Source of the DNA: Acidimicrobiia bacterium
Lineage (GTDB): Bacteria; Actinomycetota; Acidimicrobiia; IMCC26256; JAENVU01
Reading direction: 5' to 3'
Assembly (NCBI GenBank): GCA_025361725.1
Contig: JANYJV010000012.1
Location: 1 to 64,000, forward strand
DNA length: 64,000 nucleotides
Shown: in pieces, positions 1-9,402 of the stretch
Numbering within the stretch: position 1 is the first letter of the stretch
Layout of the letters: the number at the start of each line of letters is the position of its first letter
Program-made: the position numbers and the translations under genes
Notes under the pieces: model-generated
Database searches by the model: none
Told to the model about the DNA's origin: nothing
Seen by the model: only the letters and a program-made list of their open reading frames with translations

Positions 1-136
1 GACCACGTCGTCACCTGCTTCCGTCACGCCGAGTGGTCGTCCGCTCGGCCATAGCGGGCGCGTGCTGCGTCGGGACGCTCCCGAGCTGTCGCCTCCGCAA
101 GCTACGGCTCTCGGCGGCACGAACCGACGAGTGAAA

Positions 137-154
137 CGCAAGTCAGGGCTTGCG
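137..154 (-). terminator. weak hairpin after the EtfD-like gene
   Basis: CGCAAG (137-142) and CTTGCG (149-154) form a 6-bp stem with a 6-nt loop, about 35 nt beyond the stop of the minus-strand EtfD-like gene. There is no T-run, so it is only a candidate factor-independent terminator. In the rest of 1-188 I see no supportable gene; a minus-strand GTG at 27..25 opens only nine codons before the window edge. Confidence 0.3.
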
Positions 155-188
155 CTTCTCGTACGAGCCCGGCCGTCTGGTCAGTGAG

Positions 189-2423
189 TTACAACCCGGG
201 CGGGGCGACGGCCGTGACCGGAGCGGGCAGGGAAGGTTCGGCCTCGAGGGCTTCGAGGATGACCTCGGCGATATCCGAGACCACGACGTCTTCGACGCCT
301 TCGCCCTTCACGCCGTCGTCCATCATCACGTAACAGAACGGGCAGGCCACGGCGATGCGCTCGGCGCCGGTGGCCAACGCCTCCTGTGCACGTTCGACGT
401 TGACCTTCTTGCCGATGGTCTCTTCCATCCACATGCGCGCGCCACCGGCGCCGCAACACATGCCGCGGGTTCCGTTGCGCGGCATCTCGACGATGTCGAT
501 GCCGGCGAGTGAACCGATCACCTTGCGGGGCGCGAGGTAGACGTCGTTGTGGCGGCCGAGGTAGCAGGAATCGTGGTAGGTGACGCGTTCGTTCAGCGAC
601 GCGCCGACCATCGAGAGGCGGCCGTCCGAGATCAGTTGCATCAGGAACTCGGAGTGGTGGATGACCTCGTAGTGACCGTCGAGTTGGGGGTACTCGTTCT
701 TCAACGTGTTGAAGCAGTGCGGGCACTGCGTGATGATCTTCTTCACGCCGAGGCCGTCGAGCGTTTCGATGTTCTGCATCGCGAGCATCTGGAAGATGTA
801 TTCGTTGCCCGAACGCCGCGCGCTGTCGCCGGTACACATCTCGCTCGGTCCGAGGATTGCGAAGTCGATGCCGGAACGCTGGAGCAGCTTGGCCATGGCG
901 CGGCTGGTCTTCTTGTTGCGGTCGTCGAAGGATCCCGCGCAGCCGACCCAGTAGAGGTACTCGTGGTCGAAGTCGCCGCTGCCGGGCTCCACGATGGTGA
1001 CACCTTCGAGCGACGCCGCCCAGTCGCCGCGCTCGCCTTGGTTCATGCCGTAGACGTTGCCGGTGTTCTCCATCGATCGGTACACGTTGCCGAGCGTCGC
1101 GGGGAAGTTGCTCTCCATGAGGGAGAGGTACCGGCGCATGTCGAGGATCTTGTCGAGGATCTCGATGTTGACTGGACAGATCTCGTCGCACGCCTTACAG
1201 GAGGTGCAGGACCACAACTCTTCGGCGGTGATGCGCTCGAAGAGGTTGTTCGTGCTGACCGTGATTTCCTTGTCGATGCCGACGGGAGTGGAGACCGGCG
1301 GCGCGCCCGTGAGCGCCATGACTTCGCCGACCTTGTTCACGATTTCACGCGGGTCGAGCGGCTTGCCGGTCGCGTGCGCCGGACAGACCGACGTGCACCG
1401 GCCGCAGATGGTGCACGCGTCCGTGTCGAAGAGCTGCTTCCACGTGAAGTCCTCGATGGTCGACGCCCCGAACGTCTCGAGTTCGGTTTCCATCAGGTTC
1501 GGCATGGGCTTCATCGCACCCTTGGGCCGGTCGCGGTCCTTCAGGTACATGTTCATCGGGCTCGTGATCATGTGGCGCAGCATCGTGGTCGGGAGGATCA
1601 CGAGGAACCCGAGGAACGCGATCACGTGCGTGGTCCACGCCCAACGATGGAGGTCCAGCAGCGTGCCGGTCGACCAACCGTCCACCATCGACGACAGCGT
1701 CCACCCGACGAAGGACCAGCGCTCGAAGTTCGCGCCCGCGCCGAGCTCGTTGCGCAGGGCGGCGATGCGGAAGCCCTCGACCACGAACCCCGACACACCG
1801 ATCAGTAGGAACGTACAGAGGATGACGAGGTGCTCGGGCTTGGTCTTGATCCGGATGCGGTACGGCCGTTGCGCGTACCGACGCACGAACGCCCAGAGGA
1901 TGCCGCCGATGAAGACGAGACCGAAGAGGTCAGCCACGAACGCGTACGCCTCGTAGGTGCGGCCGTGCAGGAACTTCAGCGAATCCGGCATCTGGTGGTC
2001 CACCTCGAGCAGCACCGTCGCGATGAAGAGCACGAGGAAGCCGAAGTAGATCATCGAGTGCATGACGCCGGCGGCCGGGTCACGCAACAGCGTGCGCATC
2101 CACACGCCCCGCCGGAAGTCCCGCACACGACGGTGCACGTTGGTCTTGTTGGTACGCCGGTTGTCCGGCTTGCCGCGTTCGTAGTTGCGAACGCGGAGCG
2201 ACGTGAGCCACGCGGTCAGGAACAATCCGGTGGCGACTGCGAGGTAGAAGGCGGCCTCGAGCGGCGCGGGGACGTTGATGAACACCTCGCGCGCGATCGC
2301 GGAATTGTCTTTCCATCCGGTGATCTCGGGTGCGATCCCCGACGCGAGCGTGCCGAGCGACGCGGCCACGCCGATGCCGAGAACGAGCTGATGAGGCTTG
2401 GGCAGAACGCGACGGAAATTCAC
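189..2423 (-). CDS. etfD: EtfD-like iron-sulfur membrane oxidoreductase
   Basis: A 744-residue membrane protein. The N-terminal third holds about six hydrophobic segments (near residues 12-30, 57-76, 120-140, 160-180, 199-219 and 262-282). Two 4Fe-4S ferredoxin motifs follow, CTICGRCTSVCP (337-348) and CTSCKACDEICP (406-417). The C-terminal half carries CCG-type cluster-binding motifs (C495, CPHC 567-570, CCGAGG 656-661, CPFC 694-697), as in heterodisulfide reductase HdrD/GlpC-like proteins. This order matches the actinobacterial EtfD family (M. tuberculosis Rv0338c type), which passes electrons from electron-transfer flavoprotein in fatty-acid beta-oxidation to the membrane quinone pool. That role is family knowledge; no etfAB is in the window. 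The start is GTG directly behind a TAGTTT box, which suggests a leaderless mRNA. Alternative call: generic (Fe-S)-binding reductase. Confidence 0.85.
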   Translation of the reverse strand: MNFRRVLPKPHQLVLGIGVAASLGTLASGIAPEITGWKDNSAIAREVFINVPAPLEAAFYLAVATGLFLTAWLTSLRVRNYERGKPDNRRTNKTNVHRRVRDFRRGVWMRTLLRDPAAGVMHSMIYFGFLVLFIATVLLEVDHQMPDSLKFLHGRTYEAYAFVADLFGLVFIGGILWAFVRRYAQRPYRIRIKTKPEHLVILCTFLLIGVSGFVVEGFRIAALRNELGAGANFERWSFVGWTLSSMVDGWSTGTLLDLHRWAWTTHVIAFLGFLVILPTTMLRHMITSPMNMYLKDRDRPKGAMKPMPNLMETELETFGASTIEDFTWKQLFDTDACTICGRCTSVCPAHATGKPLDPREIVNKVGEVMALTGAPPVSTPVGIDKEITVSTNNLFERITAEELWSCTSCKACDEICPVNIEILDKILDMRRYLSLMESNFPATLGNVYRSMENTGNVYGMNQGERGDWAASLEGVTIVEPGSGDFDHEYLYWVGCAGSFDDRNKKTSRAMAKLLQRSGIDFAILGPSEMCTGDSARRSGNEYIFQMLAMQNIETLDGLGVKKIITQCPHCFNTLKNEYPQLDGHYEVIHHSEFLMQLISDGRLSMVGASLNERVTYHDSCYLGRHNDVYLAPRKVIGSLAGIDIVEMPRNGTRGMCCGAGGARMWMEETIGKKVNVERAQEALATGAERIAVACPFCYVMMDDGVKGEGVEDVVVSDIAEVILEALEAEPSLPAPVTAVAPPGL

Positions 2424-2429
2424 GGCGGC

Positions 2430-2435
2430 AAACTA
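2430..2435 (-). promoter_or_regulatory. -10 box of the EtfD-like gene, leaderless
   Basis: TAGTTT on the minus strand ends 6 nt before the GTG start at 2423. This spacing puts the transcription start on or next to the start codon. No Shine-Dalgarno sequence fits in the gap. No clear -35 box was identified. Confidence 0.55.
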
Positions 2436-2473
2436 CCGCTTACTGCGCAGACCCAGGTGGTCCGGGGCGGGAG

Positions 2474-2899
2474 TTACTGAACTGAGTGGTTGTCGGCATC
2501 GCGGAGGCGCCGAGCCATGCCGGTGAGAAGTTTGCGGGCGACACCCGGAACTTCGTCGATGACGCCGCCGAACTCGCGCTGACCGAGGACCACAAGCTCC
2601 ATGTCCGTCTCGGCGGTCACGGTGGCGTTGCGAGGAGCTTTGTCGAGGAGAGCGAGCTCGCCGAACGCGGCACCCGGACCGAGGGTCGCCACCTTGCGGC
2701 CGCGTCGGGAAACCTTGGCGGTGCCCTCGAGGATGACGAAGAACTCCGAGCCGCTCGAGCCCTCGCTGACCAGCACTCGGCCCGCGGCGACTTTCACGTC
2801 CTCGGCTCGACGGGCGACCAGCCCGAGTTCCTTCCGAGAGAGGGCGGAGAACAGGGGCACCTCGGAGAGGTGGCCGATGAAGACGTCGTTGCGAGCCAT
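2474..2899 (-). CDS. stand-alone cyclic-nucleotide-binding domain protein
   Basis: A 141-residue protein that is one cNMP-binding (Crp/PKA-type) beta-barrel domain with no attached DNA-binding domain. The phosphate-binding cassette is recognisable as [16 protein letters not shown], with the conserved FGE and R. It is a close paralog of the CNB protein at 8879-9307, which has FGELAILDGAPRSATV. It probably senses cAMP or cGMP and acts through a partner protein, but the partner is unknown. It lies head-to-head with dnaK and just upstream, on the same strand, of the EtfD-like gene (50 nt gap). ATG is 6 nt behind a TAGATT box with no ribosome-binding site, so the mRNA is probably leaderless. Confidence 0.85.
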   Translation of the reverse strand: MARNDVFIGHLSEVPLFSALSRKELGLVARRAEDVKVAAGRVLVSEGSSGSEFFVILEGTAKVSRRGRKVATLGPGAAFGELALLDKAPRNATVTAETDMELVVLGQREFGGVIDEVPGVARKLLTGMARRLRDADNHSVQ

Positions 2900-2905
2900 T
2901 GCCGG

Positions 2906-2911
2906 AATCTA
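2906..2911 (-). promoter_or_regulatory. -10 box of the CNB gene, leaderless
   Basis: TAGATT on the minus strand lies 6 nt ahead of the ATG at 2899. The geometry is the same as for the EtfD-like gene. Confidence 0.55.
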
Positions 2912-2996
2912 GGCGCGACACCACGGCGAGCGACAGTGCGATCCACCTCGATGGTTCGGCCCGAATGCGAGGGGGAATATCGAGGCGCACTAGAAA

Positions 2997-3017
2997 GTTG
3001 TCAACGATCCACTCAAG
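2997..3017 (+). promoter_or_regulatory. degenerate HAIR operator at dnaK
   Basis: The right half-site ACTCAAG (3011-3017) is a perfect match to the HspR-associated inverted repeat consensus CTTGAGT-N7-ACTCAAG. At exactly the expected 7-nt spacing the left half reads GTTGTCA (2997-3003), keeping only TTG, so 10 of 14 half-site bases match. The left half also resembles a -35 element (TTGTCA), with a weak -10 candidate around 3021-3027. It sits 81 nt upstream of the dnaK start, and the operon ends with hspR, the expected repressor. Binding is inferred. Confidence 0.55.
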
Positions 3018-3097
3018 GTTCCTATCACCGTCCGGTGCAGGTACCAGATTCCGCCGGTTTCGACCGGGTCATCCCCCCAAGCTCTACGGAGGCATCA

Positions 3098-4959
<1,862 letters not shown>

Positions 4960-4963
<4 letters not shown>

Positions 4964-5493
4964 GTGATGTCTCGGACCCGGGTGACGACGCGGTTGACCG
5001 GGTCGAGGACATGGAGGTTCTCGACCCGGAGACCGCGGCTGCCCAGATCGTCGAAGGCGATCTGGTGGCGCTGTTGGGTGAGCGCGACGAGATGCGTTCG
5101 CTCGCGCAGCAGATCCAGGCCGACTTCGAGAACTATCGCAAGCAGGCGATGCGGCGCGAGGCGGCCATCGTGGAACGCGCGAGCGAGGCCCTCGTCGAGA
5201 AGTTGCTGCCCGTCCTGGACAGTTTCGAATCGGCCGTTACCCAGATGCCCGAAACCACCGATCCCGGCGTGCGCAAGGGCGTGGAGTTGGTGTTCGCGCA
5301 GCTCGTATCGGCACTCGAGGGCGCAGGTTTGGAACGGATCGAAGCCGACGGTCAACCGTTCGATCCGAACGAGCACGAAGCCGTGATGCACGAAGACGGT
5401 GATGGTGAACCGGTGGTCTCCGCGACGATGCGGACGGGCTACCGGCTCAAGGGTCGCGTGGTGCGGCCGTCCATGGTGAAGGTGACGAAGTAA
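4960..5493 (+). CDS. grpE: nucleotide exchange factor GrpE
   Basis: A 177-residue GrpE. An acidic N-terminus is followed by the long helix with [12 protein letters not shown] (about 57-68), and the C-terminal beta domain with [10 protein letters not shown] and the ending [11 protein letters not shown]. It releases ADP from DnaK. It starts inside the dnaK stop codon (4-nt overlap) and ends 5 nt before dnaJ. Confidence 0.96.
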
Positions 5494-5498
5494 CGACG

Positions 5499-6662
5499 AT
5501 GGCTCCGCAGCGCGAGTGGTTCGACACTGACTACTACTCAGTCCTCGGCGTGTCGCACGACGCGACCGACAAGGACATCACGCGCGCGTACCGAAAACTC
5601 GCGAAGCAGCACCACCCCGATGCGAATCCGGGGAACAAGGACGCGGAAGACAAGTTCAAGGACGTCTCCGCGGCGAACGACGTGCTGAGTGACGCCAAGA
5701 AGCGCACCGAGTACGACGAAGTGCGTCGCATGGTCGCGTCCGGCGCATACCCGGGGGGTGCCGGCGGCCCCGGGGGCTTCGGCGGCTCGGGCGGCAGCGG
5801 TGGATTTCAGTTCGATGAGGGTGTCGACCTCGGCGACCTTCTCGGTGGGTTGTTCGGCGGGCGCGGCGGTCGGGGCCAGCAGAGTCGGGGTCGTCGGAAC
5901 TCACGAGGCGCACCGCAGCGTGGTTCGGATCTCGAATCCGAGTTGACCATCGACTTCCGTGAGGCGATCGAAGGCATCACCACGTCCGTCGCCTTCACCG
6001 CGGAGGCAGCGTGTTCGGAGTGCAAGGGCTCGGGCGCACGGCTCGGTACCCAGCCCCAGACCTGTCCACAGTGCAACGGGCGCGGCGAGGTCGCCGTCGA
6101 TCAGGGTCCGTTCTCCTTCAACCAGGTCTGTCCGAACTGCAACGGTCGTGGCGCGCTGATCACCGACCCGTGCCCGCGCTGCCACGGCGGGGGCACGGAG
6201 GTCAGGCGCCGAGACGTCAAAGTGAAGTTGCCCGTCGGCGTCAAAGACGGACAGCGCATCAAGGTCAGTCAACGCGGCGCGGCGGGACGCAACGGCGGTC
6301 CGGCGGGCGACCTGTACGTGGTGGTGCACGTGCGACCGGACCCGACCTTCGGTCGGCGCGGTACGCGTGACTTGAACGTTCACGTCCCGATCACGTTTGC
6401 GGAGGCCGCGCTCGGCGCCAACATCAGTGTTCCGACGTTGGAGGATCCGGTCACGCTGAAGGTGAGGGCCGGGACCCAGCCGGGGACCACACAGAAAGTG
6501 AAAGGCCGCGGCATCGCCGGCAGCAATGGTCACCCTGGCGATCTGTACGTCACCTTCGATCTCGCAGTTCCGCACAAGCTCGATCGCGTCCAGCGGGAGG
6601 CGGTGGAAGCGGTGGCGGCCGCGTTCCCCGATGATCCGCGAGCTGGGATGGGAGTGACGTGA
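5499..6662 (+). CDS. dnaJ: co-chaperone DnaJ
   Basis: A 387-residue type I Hsp40. The J domain (about 10-72) carries HPD at 39-41. A Gly/Phe-rich linker spans about 82-122. The four zinc-finger repeats are CSECKGSG (172), CPQCNGRG (189), CPNCNGRG (211) and CPRCHGGG (225), followed by the C-terminal substrate-binding domains. It stimulates DnaK ATPase and delivers substrates. Its stop TGA (6660-6662) shares a base with the hspR ATG, so translation is probably coupled. Confidence 0.97.
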   Translation: MAPQREWFDTDYYSVLGVSHDATDKDITRAYRKLAKQHHPDANPGNKDAEDKFKDVSAANDVLSDAKKRTEYDEVRRMVASGAYPGGAGGPGGFGGSGGSGGFQFDEGVDLGDLLGGLFGGRGGRGQQSRGRRNSRGAPQRGSDLESELTIDFREAIEGITTSVAFTAEAACSECKGSGARLGTQPQTCPQCNGRGEVAVDQGPFSFNQVCPNCNGRGALITDPCPRCHGGGTEVRRRDVKVKLPVGVKDGQRIKVSQRGAAGRNGGPAGDLYVVVHVRPDPTFGRRGTRDLNVHVPITFAEAALGANISVPTLEDPVTLKVRAGTQPGTTQKVKGRGIAGSNGHPGDLYVTFDLAVPHKLDRVQREAVEAVAAAFPDDPRAGMGVT

Positions 6663-7021
6663 TGGCCCACGACGAACGCGCCCTGTACATCATCTCTGTC
6701 GCCGCCGATCTCGCCGGTGTTCACCCCCAGACCTTGCGGATCTACGAACGCAAAGGCCTCATCGAGCCGGTCCGTACCCAAGGGCGCAGCCGGCGGTACT
6801 CCGAACGAGATGTGGCCCTGCTCCGCCGGATTCAAGAACTGACGAACGAAGGTGTCGGGCTGGCGGGGGTCCGACGCATTCTCGCGTTGGAAGCGCGAGT
6901 GGAACTTCTTGAGACCGAGTTACGTCGGGTGCAGATCGAGGCGCGCGACGCCATCGAGCGCGTGCAGCGCGAAGGTCGCCATGATCTCGTCCCGGTCGAT
7001 CCCCGTCGCCGACCGCGGTAG
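6662..7021 (+). CDS. hspR: heat-shock repressor HspR (MerR family)
   Basis: A 119-residue MerR-type regulator. The winged helix-turn-helix contains [19 protein letters not shown], typical of HspR, and then a short coiled-coil tail (about 70-105). In actinobacteria HspR represses the dnaK operon and clpB by binding HAIR sites, with DnaK as co-repressor. Its place as the last gene of the dnaK operon supports this call and implies negative feedback. GTG 6659 is an alternative start one codon upstream; ATG 6662 gives the standard TGATG overlap with dnaJ. Confidence 0.93.
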   Translation: MAHDERALYIISVAADLAGVHPQTLRIYERKGLIEPVRTQGRSRRYSERDVALLRRIQELTNEGVGLAGVRRILALEARVELLETELRRVQIEARDAIERVQREGRHDLVPVDPRRRPR

Positions 7022-7068
7022 CGGCGGCGCATCCGACCAGAAGTACAGCCGGCCAGAACCGCAGCCGG

Positions 7069-8874
7069 TCAGAACTTCGGCGGGCTCTCGGAGCTGAGCC
7101 ACTCCTGCGCGGCGCGAGTTCCGGCTTCGTAGCCGGCGTCGACGAGTCGATCGAACGACCCGAAGTCCAACATTGCGACGCCACTGACGTCGGGTCGGAT
7201 GTAGAGGTCGCCCTTGTCCTCGTCTCGGCCACCCAACTCGGTGATCCGCATCAGGACCTTGATCGCGCCAACCATGTCGTCGGTCGCGGCGCGTGGGTTC
7301 ACCCGATCGATCAACCACCGCCAGCCGGAGACGACGCCGGATTCCGGAAGCCCGCCGGCGCGCACGTCACGTTGACTGCCAACGTCGATGGCGACGACCT
7401 TGATGCCGTCGTGCTGCGCGCGCATGATGCCGACCGGCATGTTGTCGAGCACGCCGCCGTCGACGAGCACGTCACCGTCGGCGTTGCGCATCGGCGGAAA
7501 CACGCCCGGGATCGAGAACGAGGCTCGCAACGCGAACCATCCGGGGCCGCCGGCGTGGATCTCGGGTTCGCCCTTGGTGATGTTGGTGGACACCGCGAAG
7601 GCGCGCCGCCAGGTGTCCTCGAAGTCGAGGCCGTCGGCGGCTCGACGCATCTGTTCGGTCACCCGGGCTCCGGAAGCGATCGACACGATGGGGAACGTCA
7701 CGTCGACCGGCGATTTGCCGTCGACGACGGCTTCGCGCAGGAGCTGGGCCACCGCAGCCGGGGTCATGTCTCGCGCGGCGCCACCGGCGACGATGGATCC
7801 GATGCTGGTGCCACCGACCGCGTCGATGGGAATCCCGGCATCGAGCAGCGCGGCGTAGACGCCGACTTCGGAGATGCCGCGTGCACCTCCCCCGCTGAAG
7901 ACCACCCCCACGCCGCGGTTGAGGATGAGGCGCGCGACGCGGTCAACGTCGCCGACGTTGTCGTCGCGCACGTGGTGGTGTCGGTCCACCGTTCTTGGTC
8001 CGAGCCAGCGGGTCGTTCGGCGCGCGTCACGCGTCGGCGCCGGATGAACGAGGACGAGTTCGGTGCGGCGGTCCGTACGGTGATGTCCGTGGACGAGTCC
8101 TTCGACGAGCCGCAACGCTGGGCCCGTCGTGGCATCGCCGACGACGACGACGAGGTCGGCTTGACGCAGACACGCTTCGGTCCACGGTGTCGGCTCGGGT
8201 TCCGCGAGGTACACGACGAGCGCGTGGTCACCTTCGAGGTCGTTGCTCCACGAAGCCATACGACCGCGATCGAGGTCATCGCCGGCGACGCGCCGGGCGT
8301 CCTCGACACTGACCTGGTGAGCGTCCCCGGCGAGGCGCGCACAACTGCGCGTCAGCTGGTCGACGAAGTGCATCACGACGGGCGTGCAGTCGAGCGGCAG
8401 AATCGCGACAGACACCGCCGGAGTGCTGACGCGCCCGACCCGCTGGCGCGCGAGCAGTCGGTCGACGGTGGCGGTACTCACCGCGCGGTAGGCGTTGGGG
8501 TGGGCGGCGGTCAGCGCGCCGAACGCCGTCGCGCTGAGACGAAGCAGATGTGTGTCTCGGAGTGCGACGACGTCAGCCGTGCGGGGGCGGTCCACGATGA
8601 GGGCCATCTCACCCACGACGTCACCCCGACCGATTTCGGCCAGGACATGCTCCTCACCGTCGGCTCGGGCGATCACTCGCAGCCGACCCGCAGCCACGAG
8701 GTACAGACAATCGGCCGGGTCGCCTTCCCGCATGACGGTGTCGCCGGCGGGAATGAACACCGGTTCCAGGGATTCACACACGAGGGTTCGTGCGTCCGCC
8801 GGCAGCGCGCCCAGCACGCGGTTCTGACGGACCAGCGCTTCGAACTCGGTGCGGTTCGTATCGGTGGCAGTCAC
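7069..8874 (-). CDS. CNB-domain patatin-like phospholipase (NTE family)
   Basis: A 601-residue protein in three parts. Residues about 15-135 are a cNMP-binding domain (GEMALIVDRPRTADVV). Residues 150-310 are a poorly conserved middle region. The C-terminal patatin hydrolase has the oxyanion glycine motif GGGARG (328-333), the nucleophile elbow GTSIGS (Ser357) and the catalytic Asp472 in DGG. The architecture matches neuropathy-target-esterase/RssA-type lysophospholipases, in particular the mycobacterial CNB-patatin proteins (Rv2565 type). It probably hydrolyses membrane phospholipid or lysophospholipid under cyclic-nucleotide control. GTG 8874 was chosen because it follows the preceding CNB gene's stop by 4 nt; the frame is open further upstream but that part overlaps the neighbour. 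The two genes look like one transcript. Confidence 0.9.
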   Translation of the reverse strand: MTATDTNRTEFEALVRQNRVLGALPADARTLVCESLEPVFIPAGDTVMREGDPADCLYLVAAGRLRVIARADGEEHVLAEIGRGDVVGEMALIVDRPRTADVVALRDTHLLRLSATAFGALTAAHPNAYRAVSTATVDRLLARQRVGRVSTPAVSVAILPLDCTPVVMHFVDQLTRSCARLAGDAHQVSVEDARRVAGDDLDRGRMASWSNDLEGDHALVVYLAEPEPTPWTEACLRQADLVVVVGDATTGPALRLVEGLVHGHHRTDRRTELVLVHPAPTRDARRTTRWLGPRTVDRHHHVRDDNVGDVDRVARLILNRGVGVVFSGGGARGISEVGVYAALLDAGIPIDAVGGTSIGSIVAGGAARDMTPAAVAQLLREAVVDGKSPVDVTFPIVSIASGARVTEQMRRAADGLDFEDTWRRAFAVSTNITKGEPEIHAGGPGWFALRASFSIPGVFPPMRNADGDVLVDGGVLDNMPVGIMRAQHDGIKVVAIDVGSQRDVRAGGLPESGVVSGWRWLIDRVNPRAATDDMVGAIKVLMRITELGGRDEDKGDLYIRPDVSGVAMLDFGSFDRLVDAGYEAGTRAAQEWLSSESPPKF

Positions 8875-8878
8875 AGCA

Positions 8879-9307
8879 CTACTCGCTTGCTTCCGCAGCC
8901 TGGGCGGCGCGAAGTGCGCCGGCGAGGCCGACCAGGAGTTGTTCGGCGAGGTCCGGAACCTCTCGCAGCAGGGTCCGGAACATGCGGATACCGAGGACGG
9001 CGACCTTGACATCGCTCGTCGCAGTGACGGTCGCGCTGCGCGGCGCGCCGTCGAGAATCGCAAGTTCGCCGAAGTAGCTGCCCGGACCGACCGCGTTGAC
9101 CTCGACGCCGTCGCGGCACACGCTCGCGGTGCCGTCGATGATCACGAACAGAGCGTCACCCGGTTCGCCCTCGACGACGAGGTCCGTTCCGGCGGGCAGT
9201 GACGCGGTCTGCGCGTGGCGCGCCACCGCTCGCCGCTCACGCGCGGTGCATCGGGAGAACAGGCCGACCGTCTCCAAGACGTCGGCCAGATCCTTCTTGC
9301 TGCCCAT
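8879..9307 (-). CDS. stand-alone cyclic-nucleotide-binding domain protein
   Basis: A 142-residue single cNMP-binding domain with the phosphate-binding cassette FGELAILDGAPRSATV and no effector domain. It is paralogous to the CNB protein at 2474-2899 over its whole length. It sits directly upstream of the CNB-patatin gene (4-nt gap), so the two are probably co-transcribed and may act together. ATG 9307 has GGAGGA just upstream; GTG 9310 would leave no spacing to that ribosome-binding site. Confidence 0.85.
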   Translation of the reverse strand: MGSKKDLADVLETVGLFSRCTARERRAVARHAQTASLPAGTDLVVEGEPGDALFVIIDGTASVCRDGVEVNAVGPGSYFGELAILDGAPRSATVTATSDVKVAVLGIRMFRTLLREVPDLAEQLLVGLAGALRAAQAAEASE

Positions 9308-9348
9308 CACTCCTCCAGCCCCTCGTGCGCCCCAGCGTTCCGGGGGCC

Positions 9349-9355
9349 TACCCTA
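9349..9355. promoter_or_regulatory. overlapping divergent -10 boxes (CNB gene / mmpL)
   Basis: TACCCTA reads as TACCCT (9349-9354) towards mmpL and as TAGGGT (9355-9350) towards the CNB gene. Each start lies about 40-50 nt away and has its own Shine-Dalgarno sequence (GGGAGG before GTG 9403; GGAGGA before ATG 9307). If both are used, polymerase could occupy only one direction at a time. The promoters are predicted from sequence alone. Confidence 0.4.
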
Positions 9356-9402
9356 CCGGCGTCACGGCGCAGCATGTCCGGGGCGTCACTCTGGGAGGGC
9401 AA

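Noticed and set aside
1-27. Possible minus-strand gene start (GTG 27..25) running off the left edge
   Set aside because: Nine codons only, no ribosome-binding site or recognisable motif.
2486-3097. Upstream extension of the dnaK frame
   Set aside because: It overlaps the divergent CNB gene and the promoter; ATG 3098 has the ribosome-binding site and the conserved N-terminus.
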